Positions 21,554 through 33,261 of a stretch of 64,000 nt of DNA are shown here, piece by piece. Position numbers and translations under genes: made by a program. The stretch spans positions 61,060,777 to 61,124,776 of the forward strand of contig CM057002.1 in NCBI GenBank assembly GCA_029891345.1. The letters are read 5' to 3'. The notes beneath the pieces are model-generated. The model was given only the letters and a program-made list of their open reading frames with translations. It had not been told where the DNA came from and made no database searches. Within the stretch, counting starts at the first letter, position 1, and every line of letters starts with the position of its first letter. Source of the stretch: Dryococelus australis. Taxonomy: Eukaryota > Arthropoda > Insecta > Phasmatodea > Phasmatidae.

Positions 21554-23736
21554 TCAAGTAACAGAGTTGTGACTAATGTGTTCTTTCAGTGCGGGTGTAA
21601 AAATATATCAACGACGGGTTTCACCTTGGACGGATGAAGAGATGTTCTAATGCAATGCGCGTTGTTCCGTAGACTTTACGTCGGTTAAGAGTGCAAAGGC
21701 GAGTGTTGGATGTACGAAGTTTACTTCTGATCATGAAAGACGTTCATATCTGTAGTCATTGTTCAAAGGCCACGTCTGTTTATCATAACTTTATAACTTC
21801 CTCTAGGTGTTTGAAATACGGGTATGTGACGTGTTGTGATGTGTCAGTAAAACGAATGTTTGCAGAGGCTTCTATAAATTGCTCAGAGAAAGAGAGAGAG
21901 AAAAAAAAAAATGTGTTTATAAAACTTTGCCACTGAGAAATACGAGCGAAATACAAGTGACAATATTAGTGTACATGATGAACGAGATTGTTTAGACAAT
22001 GTTCGCTACCAGCTTTTTCTTTGCCTTCGCTAATGTTACGTGATAAAACAAACAGCCTTAGTTGTGAGCTCGGTTTATTATTTTTTATGTGCGTCTGTGT
22101 CAATATTCACTCTGGGTTATGGACCGGCCTTTCATCAAAGCACCCTCATCCACATCAATAATGAGAGATTAAATACCTCGTGTCCAGTTTTAACCTCACA
22201 GCCGAACGGTTAACATAAACGTGTAACGTGCATATTGCGCTATATCGTGAATAACATATATATTAATGACCTGTAAAATCGTCGCCTACTGAACCATTTT
22301 TTAGTAGACACTGTCAAAAAAAATCACAAAACCAACCTAATCAAAACTCGTGGACATTTATAAAGTGTGCTTTTTTTTAATGCGTCGGTATTCTTGGACA
22401 GCTGAAGAATGTGAACGAAGCATTTGACAGTTGAAAAAGAGACCTCCATCTCGCATGGTAATGTTTTTGTTTATATCTAGTGAAAGGGCATGTTGTCGAT
22501 ATCTGGCAGCAGAACTTGTGCATGGCTTTAGAAAAAATGTGATAATAAATACCATGACTGTATTTCATTAGATACATTTTTAACGGTTTGTGGTTCAAAT
22601 ATGCGAATACTCGCCCTTTGTATAACATGTTTGGTTGTTTACAAAATAAATCATATATCACAAGCGAATCATATTTTCTTTAACGATTAAGTACAGTATT
22701 TTTCGTTCGAAAGAAACGTTCGCTCACAAACTGTCCATAAATGTTAATATTCATTTCATAGTAGTGTGAATCACAGCAAAGACAAAGCCGTTACGATTGC
22801 AAAAACTCTTGAGAAACAGTTCTTACGTAAAATATTAGTTCTGGTATATTTTTGTGAAGTTTTTCTTATCAACTCATAGTTACGTTTTCAGGTAACACTG
22901 GTGCTAATATATTTCGCAATAATGCATAAAATATATTTTTTTATTGGTTTTCTGACAAGCTCATAAATACGGGACTTTTTACCTATTACTTTTTATGCAT
23001 ATATTTATGTATTTTTCTTAGCATGGCGAATGAATAAGTAAGTGCGCAGCTCGGAAGTAGGTCTTCATCAGGTTTTCAGAAGTGTTAGAAGTAACTATGA
23101 ATAAACATTACTTTAATTTGTTCCTAGTGTGTCTGTCTACGAAAATAACAGGCAGTTCAGACTGCTCAGAAATTGTTTTTTCAACAAACACCGCATATTA
23201 CAGAATCTAATACGCAATAATTCAACATAATTAGCCTTCCCCCCTCCCCAAAACCCCAAAAAGTCACTGCATCCGTAGATGTACTACAGTACAGTTACTT
23301 GCCGAACTACGGCAGATGGATGCCCTAGATTTTACTCCAGACTTCACACTAATATAATGGCTGTACTTAAACTGATACAGTTCTTATTTAACCACAGCGA
23401 ATAACATGCAGGTTTAGCGTTCGGCGAGTCAGAATTATTGAGTTTATGGTCGAAAAAGAAATGTTTATGAGACATTGGCTGCCATTTTACAATATATAGT
23501 GACGGTTCGATGACAGTTTATATATATATATGCCTTATTTTATCCCCTACATGTTTTAGCACATTTCCATAGAAATGTGTTGCGCTTATTTCCGTGATCA
23601 GCAATTTGTTTCGCTAAATTTCTTGTAATACGCCCTGTCCAAAACCACTTCTGCAGGGAGATTTGTATGTATTTCACCCTGTGTTATTTCACTCTACTCT
23701 CGGAGCGGATGTTTTGGAACGCAGCCGGGCGAAATG
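21554..23736. other. No recognised feature
   Basis: AT-rich. A 94-codon minus-strand frame at 22377-22661 has no recognisable domain. A short (TA) run lies near 23520. Confidence 0.5.
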
Positions 23737-23739
23737 TCA

Positions 23740-24440
23740 TGGCGCACCACATGGCAGTGGTAGTAGTATTACTAGTAGTGGAAGTAGTAGAAATAGTAGT
23801 AGTAAAATTTGTAGTAAAAGTATTGGTATTAGTAGTAGAAAAATATTACTAGCACTAGTAGTAGCAGCAGTAGTAGTATTAGTAGGATAAGTAGTTATTT
23901 TAGTAGTAATGTTTGTAGTAGAGGTAGCAGAAGTAGTAGTGGTAGTGGATATAGTAGTATTAGTGTTGGTAGTATAGGTAGTAGTGGTAGTAGTAGAGGT
24001 AATAGTAGTGGTGGTAATAATAGTAGTACTTGTATTGGTAGTAGTAATAGTAGCAGTAGTAGTATTAGTAGGATAAGTAGTTATTTTAGTAGTAATGTTT
24101 GTAGTAGAGGTAGCAGAAGTAGTAGTGGTAATGTATGTAGTAGTATTAGTGTTGGTAGCATAGGTAGTAGTGGTAGTAGTAGAGGTAACAGTAGTGGTGG
24201 TAATAATAGTAGTACTTGTATTGGTAGTAGTAATAGTAGCAGTAGTAGTATTAGTAGGATAAGTAGTTATTTTAGTAGTAATGTTTGTAGTAGAGGTAGC
24301 AGAAGTAGTAGTGGTAGTGGATGTAGTAGTATTAGTGTTGGTAGTATAGGTAGTAGTGGTAGTAGTAAAGGTAATAGTAGTGGTGGTAATAATATTAGTA
24401 CTTGTATTGGTAGTAGTAATAGTAGCAGTAGTAGTAGTAG
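23740..24440. repeat. AGT-based minisatellite with 186-bp higher-order units
   Basis: Imperfect AGT/GGT triplets. From 23881 a higher-order unit repeats three times with 186-bp spacing (starts at agtaggataa 23881, 24067, 24253; ends about 24438). Because 186 is 62 codons, the minus strand stays open for 237 codons of Thr/Asn/Ile/Ser repeats. No signal peptide or flanking exon is seen. Called non-coding. Confidence 0.9.
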
Positions 24441-24722
24441 TATTGTCCATTTCATATAAGTGGGGTAAAATCTGACAGATAATGTGAACAACCTACACTC
24501 TATGTAAACAGTAAATGCTCTCGTTCGTACAGCATTGTATCAGCTGATGAATGCTGCGGGATCCGTGCTGTTAAGTTGGCTATTTTTATGATGACTTTGG
24601 AAGAAAATAGTACTCAGAACTAAAAGTTGTAATTTAAAATCTTAGTTATACTTACAACGTTTATGGTTTAAATTATGTTTTTAAAGCAATATTATATGTT
24701 CTTGGCGATTAGTGAGTGGACT

Positions 24723-25184
24723 TTAACACATTGAGGTCTGCACACATTTACTGGCACTAAAGACAAATTATAAGTGAGTCACCTATATACGCTACTGCAA
24801 GTACACCGGTCGGTTCTGTTGGTGTCTGTGTTAGAACTCACCATCGTCCTCTTGGTCCATACCACACCGGACACTGCCCTGTACTTTGCAGCGTTTATTT
24901 TGGCCAGTCATCAACAAATGGAGAGCCGAGCTGACATTGATCCAATAAAATGTAATCTATTGTACAAAAGGATTTGCAATCAATCATGTCCCTTTGAATG
25001 GCTATAAAAAAATTCTCTCGTTACCAATGCCATTGTTACGTGTGCTGTCGTGTTCTTGTGAGGTCACGTTAAACACTAGACGAACTAAGACTGTACAGGC
25101 TTGCGAGTTTTGATTTGAACAGCAAAGAGGTTTTCAAATTAGCTTTGCTCGAGTGTAACTCGAGCTTAGTCTACAAAGTGTTAA
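24723..25184 (+). mobile_element. MITE-F (TTAA-flanked)
   Basis: TTAA 24723-24726 then CACATTGAGGTCTGC; the right end CTACAAAGTG then TTAA 25181-25184. The interior matches 5334-5794, with gttctgttggtgtctgtgtt and gttacgtgtgctgtcgtgtt. Confidence 0.9.
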
Positions 25185-26664
25185 AAACATGTTTAGCATG
25201 TATGGCAGAGTATGTCGACACATACGGACAGTGAACGTTTCCAGCCAATGGCTAGCCATATTTCCAGTTTCCAGTTTCCAGTTTCCAGCCCGGTGAAGGC
25301 TATTGTGCGTGCGCTTCTTTCTCATCGTGTTTGTACGTGGATCTTGTTGGTGTTGTCGGAATAATTTATCGGTAGTTAATTATTTTTTTAATCGCTTTCT
25401 TTAAGAGTAATTGGTTGTAGGTACCATTGTAGTGCGTTTTATTGAGTGAAACGTAATATTATCGGCACGTGTTACCGCGTCTCTTCCGCCATTTTACTTA
25501 CTGCCTTCCACAATGAAGTGACACGAATATAATTTACGTATCTAAGTTTAAGTTTGTTTGTATCAGAAAAAGTACGCAGTGTTTATTTTTCTGAATGATT
25601 CTGCAGATAAATCATTTAATGTTAGTCACGAACAAACGTGATTTTAGTGAAGAGAACTTGGCAAGGATTGCCATTTAAAAAAAAGTGTTCAAGAGGTTGC
25701 AAATTTTACAAACAGTAAGTTTACGTGTTTTAAAAATGTATTTGTAAATTGCCAACACAATTATTGAAATGCACGTGGCCTAAAAAAGGCGCACTTTCCA
25801 AACTTGTAGTGAGTGAATAATATTTGTTTATTTGTCTATATCGTAAATTCAACGAGTATAAGGTTAACTTCGGGTCAAAGTGTGTGCGTGTATATATTGC
25901 TAAATCTGTACGAATACGAACTGCGACGTATGTATCGCGTTTTGTTTTTTCATTAAAGTTAAAATTTTCGAAGTCAAATAATTTAAATGTTATTTCCATA
26001 CGAGCGAAATTTTCCATTGCTGCATCCAAACAATATGCAACCTAAAATGTCACACACTAGTAAGAACATCAAAATGTCATCTCACGAAAGATGTAAAACT
26101 AACCCCCCCCCCACCCCCCTTCCTCCTTCATAGTTCCCTTTTTATTAGGAAATAAATAAACAGAACTCCAGCAAATTTAGCTCCCTCGTTACAAAAATAA
26201 AACAAGTTGGAAAGCCAACCTAGCTGTAATATCCTACATTAATTACTGAACGGAAGTTAGCTACCGTCAGATTTTCAGTACCTGCCATTACATGGAACAC
26301 GAGGAAGGAGGAAAATGCAAGTGTGCATTGGATTCAAAACATTTGTTTACAAACGGCATTTTCTTCAGTGACAAAATAGCTGCGGTGGAAGGATACATCG
26401 TGGCAGTGCTACTTTTCTAGAACTGTCAAAATTCACCCCACTTACATGAAATGGACAATATCAGGAGTTAGTGCAGCTATAAAAGGCATAGCATACATAA
26501 TTGTAATCCCCTTGATGTTGTGGTAATTGTAGATGGCATATCAACCGCGCCACTTCTATTTTCCGGACACCAAGTGCAACTACTAAAGGGTATAAATATA
26601 CAGAAATGACAAGCCAATTTAGTAGTGATACGCATGTGATAAATGAAAGAAGAAAAAAAAGCTC
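25185..26664. other. No gene; short 7-bp tandem
   Basis: tttccag is repeated four times near 25259-25289. There is a poly-C stretch at 26103-26119. Otherwise unremarkable AT-rich DNA. Confidence 0.5.
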
Positions 26665-26977
26665 AATTCTGACAAGGATCTCACAGTCGTTTTTTTTTTT
26701 TTTGTGGTAGTATTTTCAACTAAATATTTTTTTTGTTAGAGATTGAACGCATCTAGATTTGTAAACACTTTAAATTCAATTTTTTTTTAAATTTCAAATT
26801 CACTTTTTTATTATTTATAAAACGCGTTAATATTTTATGGAAACTGAAAAAGTGCATTTAAAATTAAGAAATTAAAATTTGGAAGGTTTACAAATCTAGA
26901 TGCGTACATTCTCTAACGAAAAATCTTCAGTTGAAAATACTGCTACGAAAGACGACTGAGAGATCTTTGCCAGAATT
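26665..26977. mobile_element. Foldback element M with arms of about 115 bp
   Basis: Arms pair along most of their length: AATTCTGACAAGGATCTC with GAGATCTTTGCCAGAATT, GTAGTATTTTCAACT with AGTTGAAAATACTGC, and ACGCATCTAGATTTGTAAAC exactly with GTTTACAAATCTAGATGCGT. The short center is AT-rich. Non-coding; superfamily unknown. Confidence 0.85.
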
Positions 26978-27054
26978 TAGCCTTTGATTCCCTATATGCA
27001 GATGCATGGTGAAACCTGAAGTTAAGGTTTAAATGTAATATTACAAATTATCTA

Positions 27055-27485
27055 CACCAAGTTGCCCGGAAGTTGAGATTGGCGCGGGTGTATTGGGAGC
27101 GGCGCTGACAGATCAAAAGGACGGAAGCGACTCGTGCGGGCGATAACCGAAATGGAAAGGCGCCAAGTTCTCGACCATCGCCATGCCGCGCGCCTCGTCA
27201 AGAAAAAATAAAGAAAAGGAAGCAATAATAATAAAAAAAAAAAACCCCGGCAGCGCCCCGCCAAGTTGTTTGGCATCGCCCCGCCGGAAGAAGAAGAAGA
27301 TTCGGCACGACAAAATAAACCTGCCCGACTCAACGATAACATTCCCTATTTGCAAACGTCCGTGCGAACTCCCTCGGGAGGAAGTTTCGCTGGCAGTGCC
27401 AGCTGCGACAGTCTGGCGGCGTGAGTTGCAACTGTTTCAGGATTCGTGGACTCACCGGTTCTGGAAGGGAGAGGGGGGAATAAGG
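27055..27485. other. Local GC-rich patch
   Basis: CpG-containing DNA (ggcgcgggtgtattgggagc, ccatgccgcgcgcctcgtca) in an AT-rich setting, with an A-rich stretch and gaagaagaagaagattc inside. The three overlapping frames (80-104 codons) are low-complexity. It could be a regulatory island or a GC-rich repeat; undecided. Confidence 0.4.
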
Positions 27486-27952
27486 CTAGCGATATAAACA
27501 GTTTTGATACGGCGTCCTTACTGATTCAATGAAATTTTCCATTGATTCATCAACCATTTCATTCAAAGTTTTCCAGTGTTATTTCTTGACTAAAGTATTA
27601 GTCAAAGAACGTGTTTAACATGAAACAACAACGCATGAACTAACAAAACTAGTAATGATAATTTCCTAAGTGTGAGTTTCGTCTTATGAAATACTATTTC
27701 ACTAGGTAACGTGAACATTCAAACTTTCATTTCGTTTTTACGTAATCATCATAGCGCTCTATTTGAAGGCTTAAACTACATTAAACTACATTAAATGTTA
27801 TTAAATGAGTGCAATCATACTTACTATTTGTTGTTTTGACAACCCTAATTTTACAATCAAACTGAAAACGAATGTAAAGGGCATATCAATTAAAGATACA
27901 AACTTTCGGTAAAAGAGTAAAATTAATTCCCCCCCCCCCCCCTTATAATAAA

Positions 27953-28035
27953 CGTAGGTTTGGTAGCTCAGTTGGTATGGTAACAGTCTGATAATGGGAT
28001 GAGGATGGCGTGGGTTTGATCCCAGTTACGTGCGA
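27953..28035 (+). pseudogene. tRNA-like sequence (pseudogene or SINE head)
   Basis: A-box-like GGTAGCTCAGTTGGTATGG and B-box-like GGGTTTGATCCCAG are spaced as in a tRNA, but the acceptor stem pairs only partly (acgta/tacgt) and the D/anticodon region is irregular. Not a functional tRNA as it stands. Confidence 0.55.
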
Positions 28036-28129
28036 AGTTATTTTTTTACTTTTTATAATTACGATTAATTGCGCAGTATATACAGTGACTATCGACAGTG
28101 AGTTTATTTTTCGAAATTATTAGGCTAAA

Positions 28130-28300
28130 ATTAATGAAAACGATATTAAATGCACCGCATACAGTTGGCTGTCGCTTAGTCAGTCAGCGAAATAGTTCCA
28201 CTGAAACAATCAGTGATTTTTCACTGCTTCGAATTTACATTGGAGGGGAACCGGACATAGCGGTTTCGCGTTTGTATTCCTACCGAGGCATACTCTGTGA
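28130..28300. repeat. Hairpin family K
   Basis: gatattaaatgcaccgcata...ggctgtcgcttagtcagtca aligns with 30725-30770. It carries the hairpin AATCAGTGA-TTTT-TCACTGCTT at 28208-28229. Confidence 0.55.
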
Positions 28301-28514
28301 CTGATTTAACACTGGGTCGAGACAGATGTCGATAGACTAATAATCAAAACAAGGTATTACGTTGACTTCCGTATACAAGATAGAAGTTGTTCACTGACGG
28401 GAACTACTCAGTCCTTCATCCAGCTGTAATTTCCAAGTTCGTGACTATCTGGTGTAAACTAAGATTCATGCGGTTATATGATGTTCATTATATCAATATC
28501 AGCTTGCTTACACT

Positions 28515-28788
28515 TAGAGATAGGAAAATTTCGCGAGTTCAATGACCTTTAGACCAGACTCCTCAGTCCTCTGCGTACTGGAGCCTTAGTTGTGTGTTCA
28601 TTGGCTGTTGGCCCCACACATGGCAGTTATGGGATTCGCAAGGTGTTTCTTTGCAAGTCTGCTATTGGCTCAGCGGCGTGCAGGGCGGATCTAATAAACT
28701 GTGATCCAATTGCGAAGGTGGCTTCACAGTATATGTATTTGGCTTCTATCTTGTACTGAAATGAATTCTCGAAATTCTCCTATCCCTA
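28515..28788 (+). mobile_element. MITE-A (hAT-like)
   Basis: TAGAGATAGGAAAATTTCGC to GAAATTCTCCTATCCCTA. The interior is near-identical to 42351-42623 (cactggctgttg region, ggcagttatgggattcgcaa). Confidence 0.92.
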
Positions 28789-29650
28789 GACATAACTTAT
28801 CAGGTCAAACGTCGTGCCTACATTTTGTTGGCCAGTGATACCACATTGGGATGAAAAAAGAAACCAAGGGCGTTGGAACTTCACAATTATATTGGGGAAA
28901 AAAAGGGGGGGGGGGTTAAAATTAATGTGAAGTTGGCGCCCCTGGCCCTGGATAAAGCATACCTTTCTTTTTAATAATCATGGTAGTGTTAATGCTCGCA
29001 TGTTGCTTTCCTGTCAACAACCCCACCCCCCCCCACCCCTCAAAAAATAACTTAGGCAAGTAGAAAGTGACTAGGTAAGGTGAATAGTGAATCCCAACTT
29101 TATTAAATACACGTAACGAATTAGAATCTACAGTTATACCACGTGACATTGGCGCCCTTTAAGGAGATTCCGGGAGGGACAATTGCCCCCTTGACTGCCC
29201 TCCTTCCTTTTCCATAGCCTCTGGAAGAAACTTCGCATGTTTTAAAACTGATCACGAACTACCAACCTGTATAACGCATATTTTCTTCAAGGTCGTCAAG
29301 GGTGCTTCCTTCTCCCCTGTTTCGCAGATCCGCCGCTGCGGGCGCTGGGGTCGTGTTGAATGCGGAGGTGGCGGAGGGGTGGGACAGTGCAGGGTTGGTG
29401 AGGGGTGAGACGGCGCACAGTATATCGTCTGCGGCTAAAGTTAGCGGTGCAGCTTCTTTATATAAGCGAAGCGGTCCACTTCGCAGCAGCGCAGGTGCTC
29501 CTACACGCGGGGTATTTCAGTCGGGCGGGCAGACACAGGTGGCGCCCCGGTAAGTAGGCCACTCCCACCTCCAGGGCAGGCGAAACACGTTAAGTATTTC
29601 TAGAGTCCCTGCCATTTCAGCGGCGTAACCAGGTAGTGGTTTAGGGGGGT
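28789..29650. other. No gene; G- and C-tracts, GC-rich 29290-29550
   Basis: G run at 28908-28917, C runs near 29025-29038, then a GC-rich stretch whose 83-codon frame has no recognised domain. Confidence 0.45.
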
Positions 29651-29918
29651 TGAGTTGAGTTGCGTTGTAGAGATTTGGGCAGCTCTAAACAACGAGACCT
29701 TGAGGAGGGATGGTGGGGGTTAAACGAGATGGAAATGGAGCAGCGCCAGAATGCGAGGGCGAGGGTAATGGGAAATCCCAGAGAAAATCCGCTGACCCAG
29801 CGGCGGCGTCCGGCAAGGTTCCTACTTCCCGAAAAACCCCGGAGTGACCCGCCCGGCGATTGAACCCGGGTCGCCTTGGTGTGAGGCGAGCAGTCTAACC
29901 GCTCAGCCATCACAGCCA
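29651..29918 (-). mobile_element. SINE-1, full length
   Basis: Tail gttgtagagatttgggcagc, gagaccttgaggagggatgg, center cagagaaaatccgctgaccc, head cgattgaacccgggtcgcct and gcgagcagtctaaccgctca. Confidence 0.9.
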
Positions 29919-29929
29919 CGGTAAATGGG

Positions 29930-30340
29930 GAAGGGGGAGGTAGATTTGGTATCGGGAGGGGGTGGAATACTTACCCCCTCCCCCTCCCCTCCCCAATGAT
30001 AAAAGGGGCTTCAATAGTTCTCCCCCGGGAAATGTTATAAAACTTAACCTCGAAATTATGCATTTTAAGCAATTTTCTGATCGGATAAGTATGGATCATT
30101 AAAAAAAAGTCCGTAGCGGACAATGCAACTTTTCCTCGTCACTACGTTGCGTTACTGTGCCATTTTGCGAAATAAAATGGCACCAAGCAAGACTCCACTG
30201 TCTCTGGAAGACCACGAGTTCGATCCCTGGTGTCTCCAGTAGTATTGTTACGTGACGACTAATGAGTGAGACGTGAGCTCCACGCGAGGTCTGTTTCTTA
30301 GGGGGAGGAGGAACCTGCCTTGATCCTCCCCCAAGGCAGA
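29930..30340. repeat. G/C-rich inverted repeats
   Basis: ggggaagggggagg (about 29927-29940) can pair with cctccccctcccctcccc (about 29977-29994). At 30301-30339 two stems compete for one strand: GGGGGAGGA/TCCTCCCCC and CTGCCTTG/CAAGGCAG. 30205-30240 also holds a B-box-like cgagttcgatccctgg, perhaps a SINE scrap. Confidence 0.6.
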
Positions 30341-30719
30341 CCCGTTCACCGGGGAATGATTGACAGCGGCGTCTTGACTAGCGTCACAGACCCTTCTCCC
30401 CCCCCCTCCCCTCGGCGCCGGAGAAGCCGACGAGTTAAGCTGATGGGTAGTCAGATTTTGATTCCTCATTAATCCTCTTTCTATTTAATTAACGTTTATT
30501 GTCCATTTTGAACAGCCTCTAACGAATATCAAGTGCTCTTTAGCTTCCCACACAATTTGGCGGCAACAAACATTCGAAATACGTTAATGTCTCATCAACT
30601 ATTAAACCATCTCCGAAGATTTTTATATGTTTTCTTATCATAACTTTAAATTACGCTATATAAATAGTAAACTATCATGAATATGTCAATTTCACGCAAT
30701 TATTTCGCTAAATCCAATA

Positions 30720-30912
30720 AAAACAATATTTAATTCGACACTTGAGTCGGCCGTCAGTTATTCAATCAGTGAGATGGTTTCACGTCGCAATTCAACCAGT
30801 GAATATTTTTAATGAAACAATCAGTGTTTTTACACTGATTCTTCTAAGTGGGGCCATTTTCGCTGATTCGAGTGTTGAATTTCACTGCGAATCAGTGGTT
30901 TTCCACTGATTT
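30720..30912. mobile_element. Hairpin family K, larger copy
   Basis: Outer inverted repeat AATTCGACACTTGAGTCGGC (30732-30751) against GCTGATTCGAGTGTTGAATT (30862-30881). Inside or beside it are two perfect 9-bp hairpins with TTTT loops at 30819-30840 and 30890-30911. It may be a small foldback MITE; no target duplication was identified. Confidence 0.6.
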
Positions 30913-31690
30913 GAATTTAGAATGCTAGGGGTGAATATGTAATTTCATAATGTCCTGTTTTACATGTCACGAAATCCATCTGCCTACATTACGCACAAAG
31001 TAATTAACTTATAAAAGAAGTTGTTCTGTTGGAAGAAATTCTGACATACGCACTCATATTAATTACAGCCTAACCACCCCCCCCCCCCCAAATTAGAAAT
31101 TCCGCATACCTATGCATTTCGTAGTGTTTTCATTTGATACGTAGGTATGTATGAGGTTAAACTAAGTCAATCAAGCCGAAATAAGAGACACTAATTTTTT
31201 TATTTTGCTCTTATAAGTCATATTTAGAAATCCAATTTTTTCCCCTGTTTAGACGTAAAAAAAATATAGTTAATTACCAATTCCAAGGACAAGCCGTCAT
31301 GAAATTCCAACGCAAAGTAATAAAAGTACGTGCGAAAATAATTGCAGCACAGTAAAGACTTAAGTAACCAAAACAAAATGGTTGATGGGCGCACTGTTTG
31401 TTGCCGACTGACGTCGCCCTGCTCTTGCACTATATCCGTCTGTCGTCCCCGATCGAGACTGGCTACCTTTTATCGAGTTTCACCGAGCTCTAGCAAATTG
31501 AATTGTGGGGAAATCTCCTCGTAAATTAAGATAGTGTACCAGGGTAAGGAGAGAGCAGGCGACTTTAACTGGCTAGTATCGTGGTCGCTCGCTTTACGGC
31601 CCTAGTTTCCCTTTCTTTGGCCAGCAGCTGAGAGTTGACGAAAGCCCTTCCAATGTTTCATCGTTCAGCACATGGGCGCGAGAGTACTAT
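30913..31690. other. No gene; poly-C tract
   Basis: C run at about 31076-31090. Nothing else recognised. Confidence 0.45.
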
Positions 31691-31840
31691 AATCCACTCC
31701 CGGTTACTTCACACTTTTCTGAAGCCCTGCTAAAGTTCTACTTCCAGGGCATCCCTCCGCCTCGTGCACCAAAAGACTACTCGCCGGATTCGTGCTCACT
31801 CAGTTGTAATGATATTTTGCATGAGAGAACTGTTTCTCAC
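31690..31840 (+). mobile_element. MITE-C-related left-end fragment
   Basis: tccactcccggttacttcac, cttttctgaagccctgctaa, ccctccgcctcgtgcac and tttgcatgagagaactgttt match 42171-42340. No right terminus. Confidence 0.5.
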
Positions 31841-31897
31841 TAGGTGTTACCGACACACGTGTGTTCTCACTTTTGTTTTTTCATATTTATTATAAAA

Positions 31898-31945
31898 CTA
31901 GCGATCCGGCCCGACTTCACCCGGGTACGATTGAGTATTTCCTGC
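31898..31945 (-). mobile_element. Helitron-like 3' terminus
   Basis: Reverse complement reads gggtgaagtcgggccggatc then GCTAG. Termini of the type gaagccggg..GGTCGCTAG are common 3' ends of non-autonomous insect Helitrons and match the end at 43296-43315. The 5' limit to the right is not recognisable. Confidence 0.45.
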
Positions 31946-32523
31946 CTGCCGTGGCGTGCGGGGTTGCATGGTCGCCTCGTACACCCCCCCCCCCACCGCC
32001 CGCCCTTGCACAACTCTGGCAAACGCATCTTCACACCCCGCGCCACAACCCCCGCAGATTTATACGTCTGCGCGCGAGTGTTTCAATTTTAGAAATTACT
32101 TATTTCCAAAACATTTCATAACTTTTAAATTATTGTCGATAATTGTGTGCTGTAAAGGGAGTTTCTTATCTACATTAAATAGTTTTAAGTATGCATTAAT
32201 TAATTTTGATAACGATGAAGTTCTTTATGGTTAGAAAAAACTCTGAATTTTACGTTTGTTTTAATTGCGTAATTTAAATTGTAAATACGCTTATCACTGC
32301 ATATCTATTAAAGATAGATATATGCTACCGCTGACATTTATGTAGATCATTTAATTTTACAAAATTATTTTTTTGTTATATCTCTACACGATTAGGCAGC
32401 GTATTTCATGAGAGCGCGCTGGCGGCAAACTTATTTCCCGATTTGATTCACTAATACTGTTAATGCTCAGCTCCTATTGGTGCTACCGCAATTTTTAATA
32501 CACGCAAACCTTCCTCGATAAAT
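31946..32523. other. Probable Helitron interior; nothing else recognised
   Basis: Starts with a C tract, then AT-rich DNA. No Rep/helicase coding sequence. The extent is uncertain. Confidence 0.3.
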
Positions 32524-32814
32524 GCCGGTCATCAACCAATGGAGAGCCGAGCTGATATTGACCCAATCAAATGTACTTTATCGTATAAACGGATTTACAC
32601 TCAATCCTGTCCCACTGAGTGGCTTTAAAAATGAGCAATTCTATCGTTAGAAACATCGTTGTTACTGCGCTGTCGTGTTCTTGTGAGGTTGTGTTAAAAA
32701 ACAAGCCGAACAAAGACTGCACGCACGTCCATGCAAGTTTTGTGCTGAACAAAAAGGAAATTTGAAAATTAGCTTTGCTCGCGCTATACTTGAGCATAGT
32801 CTACAAAGTGTTAA
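32524..32814 (+). mobile_element. MITE-F, 5'-truncated
   Basis: Begins inside F (ccggtcatcaaccaatggag) and runs to CTACAAAGTG then TTAA at 32811-32814. MITE-B follows 10 bp later. Confidence 0.85.
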
Positions 32815-32824
32815 GACAAATCTG

Positions 32825-33054
32825 TAGAGACCTGAATAATTCTTGTATACATTTCCGGACAAGCTAGAAATATTAAACTTGTACGTATGTGTCACTTCAA
32901 TATTAGTTTACGCCTAACTTGACTCGTCCTTAAGTTTTCTAAGCTAATTACAAACTTACAGCAAATCTTATGCCCAATACACCCTAATAGCAAGCAACCA
33001 ATGAGACGTTGTAACCTACAGGTCACTAATTTCGAGAAATTTTGAGGTTTCTAC
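32825..33054 (-). mobile_element. MITE-B (hAT-like), diverged
   Basis: TAGAGACCTGAATAATTC at the left and GAGAAATTTTGAGGTTTCTA at the right; gcaagcaaccaatgagacg and gtaacctacaggtcactaat lie inside. Confidence 0.75.
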
Positions 33055-33079
33055 CAATCTAGTAACGCAGGCACACGTT

Positions 33080-33209
33080 TAAGAGTGGGATGGACCCCCC
33101 CGCGCATTTTTGAGAAATGGTAGTTTGTCGTGAATACGCATATCTCGGTAAATAAATGTTCTGCAAATACGAATGTTTGTCAGAAAAGATTAAAAACAAT
33201 TATCTAAGC

Positions 33210-33261
<52 letters not shown>

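Noticed and set aside
23737-24450. 237-codon minus-strand frame
   Set aside because: The translation is Thr/Asn/Ile/Ser repeats produced by an AGT minisatellite; no signal peptide, domain or supporting exon.
27953-28035. Functional tRNA gene
   Set aside because: The boxes are good but the acceptor and anticodon stems do not pair properly; kept as a tRNA-like pseudogene.
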